Shown here one piece after another: positions 35,704 through 44,062 of a DNA stretch of 53,177 bases (position 1 is its first letter; each line of letters starts with the position of its first letter). The stretch is from Salinisphaera sp. G21_0 (GTDB lineage Bacteria; Pseudomonadota; Gammaproteobacteria; Pseudomonadales; Endozoicomonadaceae): the NCBI RefSeq assembly GCF_017744115.1, contig NZ_JAGHQW010000043.1, forward strand, positions 1 to 53,177, given 5' to 3'. The notes under the pieces are model-generated. The model had not been told where the DNA came from. It ran no database searches and saw nothing but the letters and a program-made list of their open reading frames with translations. The translations under genes were made by a program, and so were the position numbers.

Positions 35704-36645
35704 CTAAAAGGACAACGGCCGGTAGACAAAAATTTTCAAGTCCTTGGGCAGCGGCAGGCAATGAGAATCGGCGGACAGGGTTTGCGCCAGATTAGCCCGG
35801 TTCTGCACCAGCCGGGAGCGGATAGAGGCACGGGCCCAACACTGTAACGATGCCGGTTGGTAAGGTACAGGCGTATAATTCTTCAAGATGTTAACAAGTT
35901 CGATATGCCGGAACCGCTCAGCCTGACGGATAAAGCTCAAATCAGGCTCGTTGATATAATCAATTTCATGCGGGCGATAATATCGCTGGGCAAATGGATC
36001 AAAGTGGTTGGCCAGCAAAATGTTAAAGACTTCTACAAAATTTGAACAACGTATATAGCCTATCAGTTCTGAATGAAGAACTGCCAAGCCCGTACAGTTA
36101 CGAGCATTTGGCTTGGCACCATTGGCCAGCAGAAGCTTGATCACCTCCGGGCAACCTGTGCGTACCGCCTCAGTCAATGGAGAGATGATGCAGTCGGGAT
36201 CATTCGGTTCCACGCCATTGGCCAGAAGGGTGGCAGTCATTTGGGGACCATGACGAACCGCCCAGGACATCAGCCGCGCATGGTCAAAGTGTCCGAGATG
36301 ATACAGAGTGGCACCACCATCCAGCAGCAGCTCGACAATCTTATCATGCCCATCACTTACTGCGGTAAATAGCGGACGGTGGTCTTTACCGTCCAGGCCA
36401 TTGGGGTCAGCACCATGACCCAACAGAACTTCGACAATATCACTCTGGCCCGCCCGTACCGCATAATGCAGTAGTGAACTTTTCTGGTCCCTGGCATTTG
36501 CATCAGCCCCTTGATCGAGCATGGTGCACACTGTTTCCAGTTCATGATTCTGGATTGCCGATACCAGTTTATGGAGTAAGTCAGTACTCGTCTCACTGTC
36601 TTGCCCGGCATCAGAAGACAATGAGCACTCATCACCCGGTGACAT
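35704..36645 (-). CDS. Ankyrin-repeat protein with C-terminal SOCS-box-like segment
   Basis: 313 residues from the ATG at 36645, which follows ACGGAGGAAATAGAA; the longer frame to 36780 crosses a dispersed repeat. After an acidic N-terminus come about five or six ankyrin repeats (residues ~33-235), for example [20 protein letters not shown], then PLTEAVRTGCPEVIKLLLAN. The last 50 residues look like a eukaryotic SOCS box. The BC-box position is SLQCWARASIRSRL (266-279, Ala in the usual Cys place). The Cul5-box core is LPLPKDLKIFVYR with LPLP at 297-300. That is the layout of animal ASB proteins, which recruit Elongin B/C and Cullin 5 to ubiquitylate ankyrin-bound targets. If delivered into a host, it could act as a substrate adaptor. 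No signal peptide. An inverted partial copy of its repeats lies at 30735. Confidence 0.75.
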   Translation of the reverse strand: MSPGDECSLSSDAGQDSETSTDLLHKLVSAIQNHELETVCTMLDQGADANARDQKSSLLHYAVRAGQSDIVEVLLGHGADPNGLDGKDHRPLFTAVSDGHDKIVELLLDGGATLYHLGHFDHARLMSWAVRHGPQMTATLLANGVEPNDPDCIISPLTEAVRTGCPEVIKLLLANGAKPNARNCTGLAVLHSELIGYIRCSNFVEVFNILLANHFDPFAQRYYRPHEIDYINEPDLSFIRQAERFRHIELVNILKNYTPVPYQPASLQCWARASIRSRLVQNRANLAQTLSADSHCLPLPKDLKIFVYRPLSF

Positions 36646-36727
36646 TTCTATTTCCTCCGTCTTTTTGGTGGATTGACTTGGTGGATTGACGAACACAAGC
36701 ATAGACGTGTAATGAACCGAAACCAGG

Positions 36728-36754
36728 AGCCTGTCCGTATCATTTTTGCAGTAA
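36728..36754. repeat. 27-bp direct repeat, copy 2
   Basis: Identical to 35485-35511. It lies between the divergent ankyrin and LRR-NEL genes, 83 bases before the ankyrin ATG and 72 bases before the preferred LRR-NEL ATG. It may carry promoter elements for one or both genes, or mark an insertion boundary; the two copies flank the ankyrin gene exactly. Confidence 0.7.
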
Positions 36755-36825
36755 CCACCAGAAAAAGTGAACTTCATCAATCAGTTGTGATCCTTATACA
36801 TTACTCACAGCCGAAAAATGATGAT

Positions 36826-38847
36826 ATGAACGTAACATCACCGGGCAATCTCCCTTCACACAATATTGGTACGAGTGTAAGTAGAACAACGCAATGTCCG
36901 GATACTGACGCTAACGGCCCAGTGCCAGAAAATCTTATACGCCGCGATTCATTGTCCATTGATGCACTGTTCCCACATAACGTTAAACTTTTATCGGAAT
37001 TCTCAGTCATTAAAGTCCGGGAGACCGACCCAACCGAAATGATCCGGTTGATGAGGGAGGGTAATGTTTCCGAAAACCTCTGCTATAAAATTAATGGTGA
37101 CCTGTTTCCCACTCTCAGCCGGTCCCAGCGCAGCGAGATTCAGGCTGTTCCCAAACGCCTGTACGTGCTCTTCAGTGTTGATTTTGAGGATTTCAGCCAA
37201 CTGCCAGAGTTACCGCAAAACTTCTTCGTGGGGCGGACCCTCTTCCTTAAGGCTTGCCCCCGCCTCAGGTCTTTGCCTGAAAACCTTACCGTAGGACTGA
37301 GTGCTGAGCTTAACGAATGCCATAGCCTGGAGACTTTACCGACAAATTTCTTTGTGGGGGAAAACCTTCTGCTCAACGGTTGCACCGGACTTAAATATTT
37401 GCCCGATGACCTGATTGTCAGGCGCAGCCTGTTTCTTAACGATTGTTACAATCTGCAAAAACTGCCGGAAAATCTCTCGGTACTGGCGACCCTTAGCCTT
37501 ATTAACTGCACCACTCTCAGGGAACTGCCCAATGGTATGAACATACCGGAAAATCTATACCTCAAGGGTTGTACCAATCTGGAGTGGCTGCCGCAAACCC
37601 TCAAGGTGGGCCGAAACCTTACCCTTGAAGGTTGCACTGAGCTGAGAATAGCGTCAGATACTCTACTGGAAATAGGTGGCAACCTTATCCTGAAAGATTG
37701 CACCAACTTGGGAGAACTGCCTGCCAGGATCAAGCTCGGTGGCGATCTTGATCTCTCTGGCTGCGTTAGCCTGACCGCCCTGCCTTACTGGATTACAGAA
37801 CTGGGCTGGACGACGGAGGGTCAGGAATTGCGTTTGCGCAAGGTATATCTGGAAAATACCGGGTTGCCAGCGGCGCTACTCGCCCAGCTTGAACATGAAC
37901 AACCAGAAGGCATGCAATTTTATGTAGCTGAACCGCAGGGGGTACCAGAGCGCACATTTAACACGTTTGAAGAGGCTTTTACATTTTGGGCGAATCTTGC
38001 AAAATCTCACTCACCCATCCCAATTCTCGATCTGCGGCCTGACCAGGAGCAAAGCCTGACTTATTATCTGCAACGCCTGACCGGTACTGCAGATTACCAG
38101 AACCGCGTAACACAGCGGATACTGGCCCAGCGAGTGTTAGGGGTCATGTCGCTGCTCGGCAGTAATCAAGAGATTCAGGAAAACGCCCTGATGCGCATAC
38201 ACCATGCCACCAGTACTTGTGACGACCGGGTTATTCTGGCTCTGGATGACCTGGAAACACTGGAGTTGTCCAGATCAGCAGAAACCATGGCTATGCAGCA
38301 GCACAGCGACCCCGGAGAATTGCGCGCCCTGGGTCGGCAAATGATGATTCTGGATGCGGTGAAAGAGATTGCCAGACGTCATATAAACACCATGAATTTC
38401 GTCAGTCCGATTGAAGTAGAGCTGGCTTATCAGATTGGTTTGCGCAAGCGCTTTAACCTGCCGGGCGCAACCCGGGACATGCTGTTCAGAGCCTGCAGCC
38501 GGGTTTCCCAGTGGCATATAAACCAGGCCGCCATGGATATCAAACGGCACTGTAGTGAAGATGCCCTGGAGGACTTCCTGAGAACATGGGGACCCTGGCA
38601 AAAATACCTGCGCAACCTGGCCATTCCAGCTTTTGAGCAGCTCCAGCCCAGAATGGTTGCGCGGATCAGGGAATGTCCGTTCTGCCTGGACAAAACAGAC
38701 CAAATGGTTGTCTTTGATGACGATCACTATGATTACCACAGCCTGCGCCGGGCTTTCCTGGAAAACAGCAAGGATCCATTTTTCAAAAAGCCGCTGGACT
38801 GGTCAATTGTCTACCGGCTGACGGAGAAACCACGAGATGGCAGTTAG
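36826..38847 (+). CDS. LRR-NEL E3 ubiquitin ligase with C-terminal U-box-like domain
   Basis: 673 residues from the ATG at 36826; the frame is open 153 bases further up, but there it crosses a dispersed repeat. Order of parts: polar head (1-120); about nine leucine-rich repeats of ~20 residues (125-320, pattern LPxNLxVGxxLxLxxCxxL); a NEL catalytic domain (about 360-570) like IpaH/SspH, with Cys465 and Asp467 in HHATSTCDDRVILAL, matching the IpaH CxD active site; and a tail (617-665) resembling a U-box: CPFCLDKTDQMVVFDDD, then YDYHSLRRAF, DPFFKKPLDW. NEL enzymes form a ubiquitin thioester and modify host proteins. A second, U-box-type E2-binding module on the same chain would be unusual. Delivery by type III secretion is usual for NEL proteins but not shown here. 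Confidence 0.82.
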   Translation: MNVTSPGNLPSHNIGTSVSRTTQCPDTDANGPVPENLIRRDSLSIDALFPHNVKLLSEFSVIKVRETDPTEMIRLMREGNVSENLCYKINGDLFPTLSRSQRSEIQAVPKRLYVLFSVDFEDFSQLPELPQNFFVGRTLFLKACPRLRSLPENLTVGLSAELNECHSLETLPTNFFVGENLLLNGCTGLKYLPDDLIVRRSLFLNDCYNLQKLPENLSVLATLSLINCTTLRELPNGMNIPENLYLKGCTNLEWLPQTLKVGRNLTLEGCTELRIASDTLLEIGGNLILKDCTNLGELPARIKLGGDLDLSGCVSLTALPYWITELGWTTEGQELRLRKVYLENTGLPAALLAQLEHEQPEGMQFYVAEPQGVPERTFNTFEEAFTFWANLAKSHSPIPILDLRPDQEQSLTYYLQRLTGTADYQNRVTQRILAQRVLGVMSLLGSNQEIQENALMRIHHATSTCDDRVILALDDLETLELSRSAETMAMQQHSDPGELRALGRQMMILDAVKEIARRHINTMNFVSPIEVELAYQIGLRKRFNLPGATRDMLFRACSRVSQWHINQAAMDIKRHCSEDALEDFLRTWGPWQKYLRNLAIPAFEQLQPRMVARIRECPFCLDKTDQMVVFDDDHYDYHSLRRAFLENSKDPFFKKPLDWSIVYRLTEKPRDGS

Positions 38848-38869
38848 AACCACGTTCCTGAATATCTGA

Positions 38870-39025
38870 TCAGCCTTTGATAACAGGTTTCACTGAAATA
38901 TCCTGAAAGAGATTATTGACGTTGCCATCAATGACCTCGTTTCCTGTCACCCGACCACCATCGTCTTCCTCATCCGCAGGGCGCTGACTTTCGAACAGCT
39001 TAACGTCGCTAATATTAATAACCAT
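38870..39025 (-). pseudogene. Small phage structural-protein remnant
   Basis: A 51-codon frame, MVINISDVKLFESQRPADE then DDGGRVTGNEVIDGNVNNLF. It resembles the N-terminus of a conserved protein of tailed phages that begins with a KxYxSERxxDxxDGGGR-type motif and a VxDGxxNNLFPDIS motif. The phage protein is much longer; here the frame stops soon after QDISVKPVIKG. There is no ribosome site or phage neighbour. It is probably a scrap of prophage. It occupies most of the gap between the LRR-NEL and second basic-repeat genes. Confidence 0.45.
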
Positions 39026-39048
39026 AAGTATTGAATGGTTTGTATCAG

Positions 39049-39107
39049 GGAGGAACTTTTATAAGAAAGAGTGATCTAAAGCTGTAATTCAACAATTCAA
39101 TAATTCA
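39049..39107 (+). promoter_or_regulatory. Leader shared with the gene at 778
   Basis: The 59 bases before the ATG at 39108 align with 711-777: GGAGGAACTTTT, AAAGAGTGATCTAAAGCT, GTAATTCAA and repeated TTCAATA units up to the start codon. The number of TTCAATA-like units differs between the copies (more at the first gene), as expected from slippage. Confidence 0.45.
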
Positions 39108-40133
39108 ATGGATTTCTTCAGTAGCTTACCTTCATCCGATCCTGCTTTTGGCGAACTCTGTTCCGACTCATTGGATTTAATAGAACCAACATATCGATTT
39201 GATGCCAGGGAACAATCCTCGATATATCAAGGAATGTCTGTACAGACGCTGGATACTTCTTTTCCTGTTTACCATAACCATTCAGATATAGCCCAAAATA
39301 ACGATGATCCATTGATTAAATATGATATCAGGCCTCTAACACTTTTAGAGATAGCAGGCTGTTTTTACACAGCCATTCCTGAAATACCACAATCAGTCCT
39401 TGATCAATATGTCCCCTGGAAACCTGATGAACCCGATGAACTGTCATCAAGACCAAAAATTGCTCTTATTCAGCAAATATACTTTTCAGGGAGTGAGCCT
39501 GAGATCAGGGAGCCAACACCAGCGAGCCATTTGAAGCCAGATTATCCATTAACTGATCTTCCTGACTTACTCTCTAAACCACAATATTTACAACCCTGTA
39601 CTGTAATTAACCCGCTAAACCTGAACCAAACTACAAGTGATAACCAAACGGCCCAGACAACAGAAATTGTTGATTATCACTCTTCAAAAATTGAGCGCAA
39701 AAGGAAGCGCCAAAGGGAGAGCATGAGAAAGCTTCGCAAAGATCCCGCTTACGTCCAGCGCGAAAGGGAGCGCCAAAGGGAGCGCCAAAGGGAGCGCTAC
39801 CATAATGATCCTGATTTCGCCGAGCGCGAAAGGGCGCGCAAAAGGAAGCGCCTACATAAGCTTCGCAGTGATCCCGCTTACGTCGAGCGCGAAAGGGCGC
39901 GCAACAGGGAGCGCCAAAGGCAGCGCTACCGTAATGATCCTGTTTACGCCCAGCGCCAAAGAGAGCGCTACCATAATGATCCTGATTACGCCCAGCGCCA
40001 AAGGGAGCGCCAAAAGCAACGCTACCTGAATGACCCTGATTTCGCCGAGCGCGAAAGGAAACGCAGGGCTGAGTACAGAAGTAAGCATGACAAAGATCCA
40101 GCTGTTCAAAATGGCTGGGCAGTTTATGTTTAG
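39108..40133 (+). CDS. Lineage-specific protein with basic RERxR/NDPxYAxR repeats
   Basis: 341 residues. The head (1-200) is acidic to neutral, Pro/Ser-rich and apparently disordered. The tail (about 200-335) is extremely basic and made of units such as RQRERYHNDPDYAQR and KLRSDPAYVERERARNR, roughly 15-20 residues each and predicted helical. No signal peptide or membrane segment. Same design and same leader as the gene at 778, although the repeats are not the same sequence. A nucleic-acid-binding or nuclear-targeting role in a host is plausible but not shown. A hairpin follows (40171-40188). Confidence 0.62.
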   Translation: MDFFSSLPSSDPAFGELCSDSLDLIEPTYRFDAREQSSIYQGMSVQTLDTSFPVYHNHSDIAQNNDDPLIKYDIRPLTLLEIAGCFYTAIPEIPQSVLDQYVPWKPDEPDELSSRPKIALIQQIYFSGSEPEIREPTPASHLKPDYPLTDLPDLLSKPQYLQPCTVINPLNLNQTTSDNQTAQTTEIVDYHSSKIERKRKRQRESMRKLRKDPAYVQRERERQRERQRERYHNDPDFAERERARKRKRLHKLRSDPAYVERERARNRERQRQRYRNDPVYAQRQRERYHNDPDYAQRQRERQKQRYLNDPDFAERERKRRAEYRSKHDKDPAVQNGWAVYV

Positions 40134-40170
40134 AAGGTGGAATTGCTATTAAGTAGTTGGCCAATAAAAT

Positions 40171-40188
40171 AGAGCCCGGACAGGCTCT
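40171..40188 (+). terminator. Hairpin after the second basic-repeat gene
   Basis: AGAGCC and GGCTCT form a perfect 6-bp stem around a 6-base loop, 38 bases after the stop. A second inverted repeat, TTCCCAC/GTGGGAA, stands at 40215-40237. There is no strong T-run. Confidence 0.4.
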
Positions 40189-40261
40189 GACTTTGCGAAG
40201 AGGTTCGGGGTTCATTCCCACAGGGGTACCGTGGGAACGAGGCGCAAAACAAAAACGTTCT

Positions 40262-40280
40262 CGGGCGAAGAACTCGCCCG
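40262..40280 (-). terminator. Rho-independent terminator of cpdB
   Basis: On the minus strand CGGGCGA-GTTCT-TCGCCCG is followed by AGAACGTTTTTGTTTTG, a T-rich tail, 16 bases beyond the cpdB stop. Confidence 0.65.
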
Positions 40281-40295
40281 GCAGGGCGGGGAGTG

Positions 40296-42257
40296 TCAGT
40301 TGCTCAGATCAATCTGGTATAGCGCAAAACCTGTTTCGTCCTGCCCCTGCTTTTTCAAGGGATAAGCGGCCCGTTTTGCAATGAAACGTTCCGCGCTTTT
40401 GGAGTTACCGGTTTCAAAGATAATGTTCAGTTTTTTGTCTGACTTGATGGGTGCCAGACGCCAGTTGTTGTCAGCACTTGGTATTACCTGACCGTTCTTT
40501 TTGGTCTGAGCCGTAATATACGCAGAAAGAACCGAACGGTTCTCATCAGGAGAAGCAAACGCAACAAACTTATCCCCCGTCCCGGCAAAGTTTCCACCAC
40601 CATAAGCGCGATAGTTGTTGGTAGCGATAATAAATGCCTGGTCCGCTTTCACCGGCTTACCCTGATAAGTCAGGTTGATGATACGGTGAGAGTCGTTTAC
40701 CTGCATACCGTTCGCATCAAAACGGGCGGGCTGGGTCACATCAATCTGATACTCAACCCCATCCATCACGTCAAAGTTATAGGTCTGGAAACCATCCCAG
40801 TTCAGCAGAGGTTGTGGTTCGGTGCTTTCAGGATTGATCTGATTGAACTGACCTGCGGAGCGTTCCAACCAGTTTTTCACCTCTTTTCCGGTCACTTTCA
40901 GGGCAACCAGTGTATTGGGATAGAGGTACAGGTCGGCAGCATTACGGAAGGTCAGAGTGCCTGCCTCCACCTCGGTGTAGCCAGCCGGATCATTTTTACG
41001 ACCACCGGCTTTGAAAGGGGCAGCAGCGGAGATAACAGGAATACCTTCCAGATCAGGGTCGCCCTGGATAAAGCGTTCAACGTAATCTATCTGCGCATTG
41101 TTCACGATCTGCACGGTAGGGTCGTCCTGAACCAGTGACAGATAGCTGTACATCTGGTCAGAAGCCTTGCCAATAGGCTGGTTAACAAAGTCCAGAGTGC
41201 CCTGGTGCTCTTCTTTGATGATGTTGACTATATCCCTGTATGACTTGGCTTTGGAGGTATTGGTCCTGGTATTAAAAATAGCGCGTGTGGTTGCCCGGGC
41301 ATCAACCACTTCCCATTTGCCACTGCGGTTGTCCAGTTTCAAATCAACCAGCCCCAGATGGCTGCCCCAGCGACCCGGCATAACTGCGGGTACGCCGTTG
41401 ATGGTCCCTTTTTCCACATCTACGCCGGGGATATCAGCAAATGCTTCCGCCGGAAAAACGCCGTGGGAGTGGCCAAACATGAGGGCATCAATGCCTTCCA
41501 CCAAAGACAGATAGTAGGTGGAGTTTTCCGCCATGGCTTTGTAAGGCTCGCTGCTCATGCCGGAGTGTGGAATGGCAATGATAATATCAGCTCCTTCGGC
41601 TTTCATTTGTGGCACGAACTTTTTTGCCGACTCAACGATGTCGAAAGCGACCACTTTTCCTTCGAGATGTTTACGGTCCCACTGCATGATCTGTGGTGGT
41701 ACGAAACCGATGTAGCCAACCTTGACGGTCTGCAACTTGCCATCCGAATCCTTAAACTGCTGGCTCTTGATGAGATAAGGTTTGTAAAGGTTTTTGCCGG
41801 TTTTGGCATCCACCACGTTAGCGCTTATATATGGGAAGCGGGCATCATTAATGGCTTCATTCAGAAAGTCCAGACCGTAATTGAACTCGTGGTTGCCAAT
41901 GTTACCTACGTCATAGTCGAGCAGGTTCATGGCTTTGTAGACCGGGTGCATATCCCCTTGCTCAAGACCTTTGTCGGCCATGTAATCGCCCATTGGCGAG
42001 CCCTGCAACAAATCGCCATTGTCCACCAGAACACTGTTTTCAACTTCGGCACGGGCCTGTTTGACCAGTGTTGCGACACGGGCAAGTCCAAACTGTTCGG
42101 TGGGCTTTCCCTTGTAATAATCAAAATCCATCACATTGGCGTGAAGGTCGGTTGTTTCAACAACCCGGAGGTCAATCGTAGCAGCGGAGGTCAGACCACT
42201 GACAGAAACCAGGGCTGCAAAGACAGCCATGGAAACAGGGGAACGTCGAAAGTACAT
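40296..42257 (-). CDS. cpdB: 2',3'-cyclic-nucleotide 2'-phosphodiesterase / 3'-nucleotidase
   Basis: 653 residues from the ATG at 42257 (AAAGG six bases upstream), with a signal peptide ending near GLTSAATID. The metallophosphoesterase domain shows [47 protein letters not shown] and [10 protein letters not shown]; the 5'-nucleotidase C-terminal domain includes [12 protein letters not shown]. This is CpdB, a periplasmic enzyme that opens 2',3'-cyclic nucleotides and removes 3'-phosphates, letting cells use extracellular nucleotides. Length equals the E. coli enzyme (647). It is the one clear housekeeping gene inside the 35-47 kb effector-like block. Confidence 0.93.
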   Translation of the reverse strand: MYFRRSPVSMAVFAALVSVSGLTSAATIDLRVVETTDLHANVMDFDYYKGKPTEQFGLARVATLVKQARAEVENSVLVDNGDLLQGSPMGDYMADKGLEQGDMHPVYKAMNLLDYDVGNIGNHEFNYGLDFLNEAINDARFPYISANVVDAKTGKNLYKPYLIKSQQFKDSDGKLQTVKVGYIGFVPPQIMQWDRKHLEGKVVAFDIVESAKKFVPQMKAEGADIIIAIPHSGMSSEPYKAMAENSTYYLSLVEGIDALMFGHSHGVFPAEAFADIPGVDVEKGTINGVPAVMPGRWGSHLGLVDLKLDNRSGKWEVVDARATTRAIFNTRTNTSKAKSYRDIVNIIKEEHQGTLDFVNQPIGKASDQMYSYLSLVQDDPTVQIVNNAQIDYVERFIQGDPDLEGIPVISAAAPFKAGGRKNDPAGYTEVEAGTLTFRNAADLYLYPNTLVALKVTGKEVKNWLERSAGQFNQINPESTEPQPLLNWDGFQTYNFDVMDGVEYQIDVTQPARFDANGMQVNDSHRIINLTYQGKPVKADQAFIIATNNYRAYGGGNFAGTGDKFVAFASPDENRSVLSAYITAQTKKNGQVIPSADNNWRLAPIKSDKKLNIIFETGNSKSAERFIAKRAAYPLKKQGQDETGFALYQIDLSN

Positions 42258-42382
42258 GCAAAACCTTTCATTCAATGATTGCTGAGTAAGACGGTGAATT
42301 GTCGTATCACCAAATTACAAAAAACGCATAGTACAGCAGCTTTACTTTGAGTATCTATCAGGATTTGCAGGTTTTTTTCTGA

Positions 42383-42604
42383 TCAGAGGATTTTACAGAA
42401 AGAGCCCAGGAATCCAGCCTTTTCCGGTTCAGGCTGAACTCTTACTGGTGGATTCGCAGATTGAAATTCTGTGGCTTTGGCATCCTGACAGTATACATGC
42501 CAACAATCTATCAAAAAGCCATTTCTTTGCAGGTCAGATACTATGTCATCGTAAATGTGGACACCCCTACCCCACTCAATAGATAACATTTTTGCAAGAA
42601 ACAC
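42383..42604 (-). CDS. Small hypothetical frame
   Basis: A 73-residue frame (or 68 from an inner ATG, MLSIEWGRG) in the 375-base gap between cpdB and the Ser-rich repeat gene. No family is recognised and no convincing ribosome site is seen. It may be a real small protein, a remnant, or chance. The remainder of the gap is AT-rich promoter-like DNA upstream of cpdB. Confidence 0.2.
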   Translation of the reverse strand: MFLAKMLSIEWGRGVHIYDDIVSDLQRNGFLIDCWHVYCQDAKATEFQSANPPVRVQPEPEKAGFLGSFCKIL

Positions 42605-42632
42605 CCTGAAGATGATGTCTGACCAACATACC

Positions 42633-43436
42633 TCACTTCATTGCCTCCGGCATAGTGGCCGTTGCCGTGTGTATGCTGTCTGCGTTGGCAGAGGTTGAAG
42701 CGTTTGTTAGATTTGAATGGCTGGCCGAAGTGGTTGTTGAGGTGGCGCTATTTAGTGAACCAGCAGCGCTGGCAGATGATGTTGAAGCTTTTACTGGATT
42801 TGAACTGCTCGCCGAATCTGTTTTTGAGGTGGTGCTATTTATTGAACCAGATGCGCTTCCAGATGTTGAAGCTTTTTCCGGATTTGAACTGCTGGCTGAA
42901 GTGGTTGTTGAGGTTTCGCTATTTATTGAACCCGCTGTGCTTTCAAATGATGTTGAAGCTTTTCCTGTGTTTAAATTACTGGCCGAAGCGGTGATTGAAG
43001 TGGCGCTATTTATTGAACCCGCTGTACTTGCAGATGATGTTGAAGCGTTTGCTGGATTTGAACTGCTGGCCGAAGCGGTGATTGAGTTGGCGCTATCTAT
43101 TGAAACAGCTGCGCTTGAATGAATTGACTTTGTCTGCCTGAGCGAGACTGAAGAACTGGCAGACTGAACCAAATGGCTGGTTTGATCCTGGCTACCCGGT
43201 GCAGGTGTCGTCTTCCCTGTCTTTTTATTATTAGCCACTTGACGTGAGTGAAACACGCTGGTTGGTTTAGCACGATCATGAGGAAGTTTTTTATCAGGAT
43301 CATCAGGAAATTTTTTATCATCATCATGAGGAAGTTTTTTATCAGGATCATCAGGAAATTTTTTATCATCATGAGGAAATTTTTGATCAGGCAGAAAACC
43401 TAGATTAGTTGGTTTAACTGGAAATCGAAGATGCAT
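42633..43436 (-). CDS. Low-complexity Ser/Thr/Ala repeat protein
   Basis: 267 residues composed almost wholly of repeats. Residues ~17-55 alternate KKFPDDPD and KKLPHDD. Residues ~110-260 hold about five copies of a 28-29 residue unit (GSINSATSTTTSASSSNP then KASTSSASAA). No signal peptide or enzyme domain. Ser/Thr/Ala-rich repeats of this kind occur in surface, mucin-like or secreted proteins; in a host they would offer many O-glycosylation or phosphorylation sites. The long plus-strand frames over the same DNA are its antisense shadow. Expression is uncertain, but repetition in this frame is coherent. Confidence 0.5.
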   Translation of the reverse strand: MHLRFPVKPTNLGFLPDQKFPHDDKKFPDDPDKKLPHDDDKKFPDDPDKKLPHDRAKPTSVFHSRQVANNKKTGKTTPAPGSQDQTSHLVQSASSSVSLRQTKSIHSSAAVSIDSANSITASASSSNPANASTSSASTAGSINSATSITASASNLNTGKASTSFESTAGSINSETSTTTSASSSNPEKASTSGSASGSINSTTSKTDSASSSNPVKASTSSASAAGSLNSATSTTTSASHSNLTNASTSANADSIHTATATMPEAMK

Positions 43437-44062
43437 CGCTTGATTAACCCGTCAGTTGACTTTTATTCATTTCAGATTGATGAAAAAATATCCAACTTTA
43501 CAAAATTTGCAAATATTCGAGAGAGAAAAGTATACAGTCTAGGGGTGGCAAATAAGGGTTGTTGATTATTGTCGTTTTTAGTATTTCATAGCTTTAGTTC
43601 AAGCTGTTTGTATTTACTGTTAATCCTGAATTCGTATCATTATCAATGCAAAATAAATGCGAAAGTTGAAACCAGGCCACCTTTTTTACAAGCAGTTTCT
43701 TTTACAAGCAGTTTCAAATGGCTGAAGTTGAGGCTCTGATTAAAAAGCCGAAACCAGTGACAGTGAAGAGGACGATGCTGATCAGCAGGAGACTGGCCAC
43801 AGCATTCCTGAAGACTTGCAATTTAAGCAGGAATTTTTAGACCAATTTATTGCAGCCATCGTAGGGCAGACTATTCTCGGACAGCCTCCTGGGAGGCTGG
43901 GCATGTAAAATACTGTGATCTCGCTACGAAAATGCAGCTACGGACAGTGGAGCCATACTGGAACTTTTACCAGCCAGTTACTCTCTGATGATGATAGAAT
44001 CCACTCTTAATGATAGAAGTGGGTAGCTAAAGTAACTAAATAAGTCTTGCTTGAGAACTACC
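43437..44062. other. 626-base intergenic region with repeat scraps
   Basis: Mostly AT-rich. It holds a perfect 16-bp tandem repeat TTTTACAAGCAGTTTC at 43684-43699 and 43700-43715, and then a run open in one frame that ends in a MITE half. No intact gene was seen. The promoter of the PDE-CaaX gene should lie in the last 150 bases. Confidence 0.5.
43834..43891 (+). mobile_element. Half copy of the palindromic MITE
   Basis: TTTTTAGACCAATTT, then GTAGGGCAGACTATTCTCGG and ACAGCCTCCT match one arm of the element at 4631-4798 read on the opposite strand. The sequence continues GGGAGGCTGG, as if two element ends abut. The other arm is missing. Confidence 0.65.

Noticed and set aside
41358-42278. 306-codon plus-strand frame over cpdB
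   Set aside because: Antisense shadow of cpdB, whose signal peptide and metal motifs are clear on the minus strand.
42655-43122. Val/Glu/Leu-rich plus-strand frame with repeated FELLAEVVVEV
   Set aside because: It is the antisense of the Ser/Thr/Ala repeat gene. Either strand gives a repeat protein, but the minus-strand frame is longer, has the full repeat set and starts cleanly, so I kept that one. Some doubt remains.
42633-43436. CRISPR-like or VNTR array
   Set aside because: Units of about 87 bp without unique spacers, in frame; this is a coding tandem repeat.
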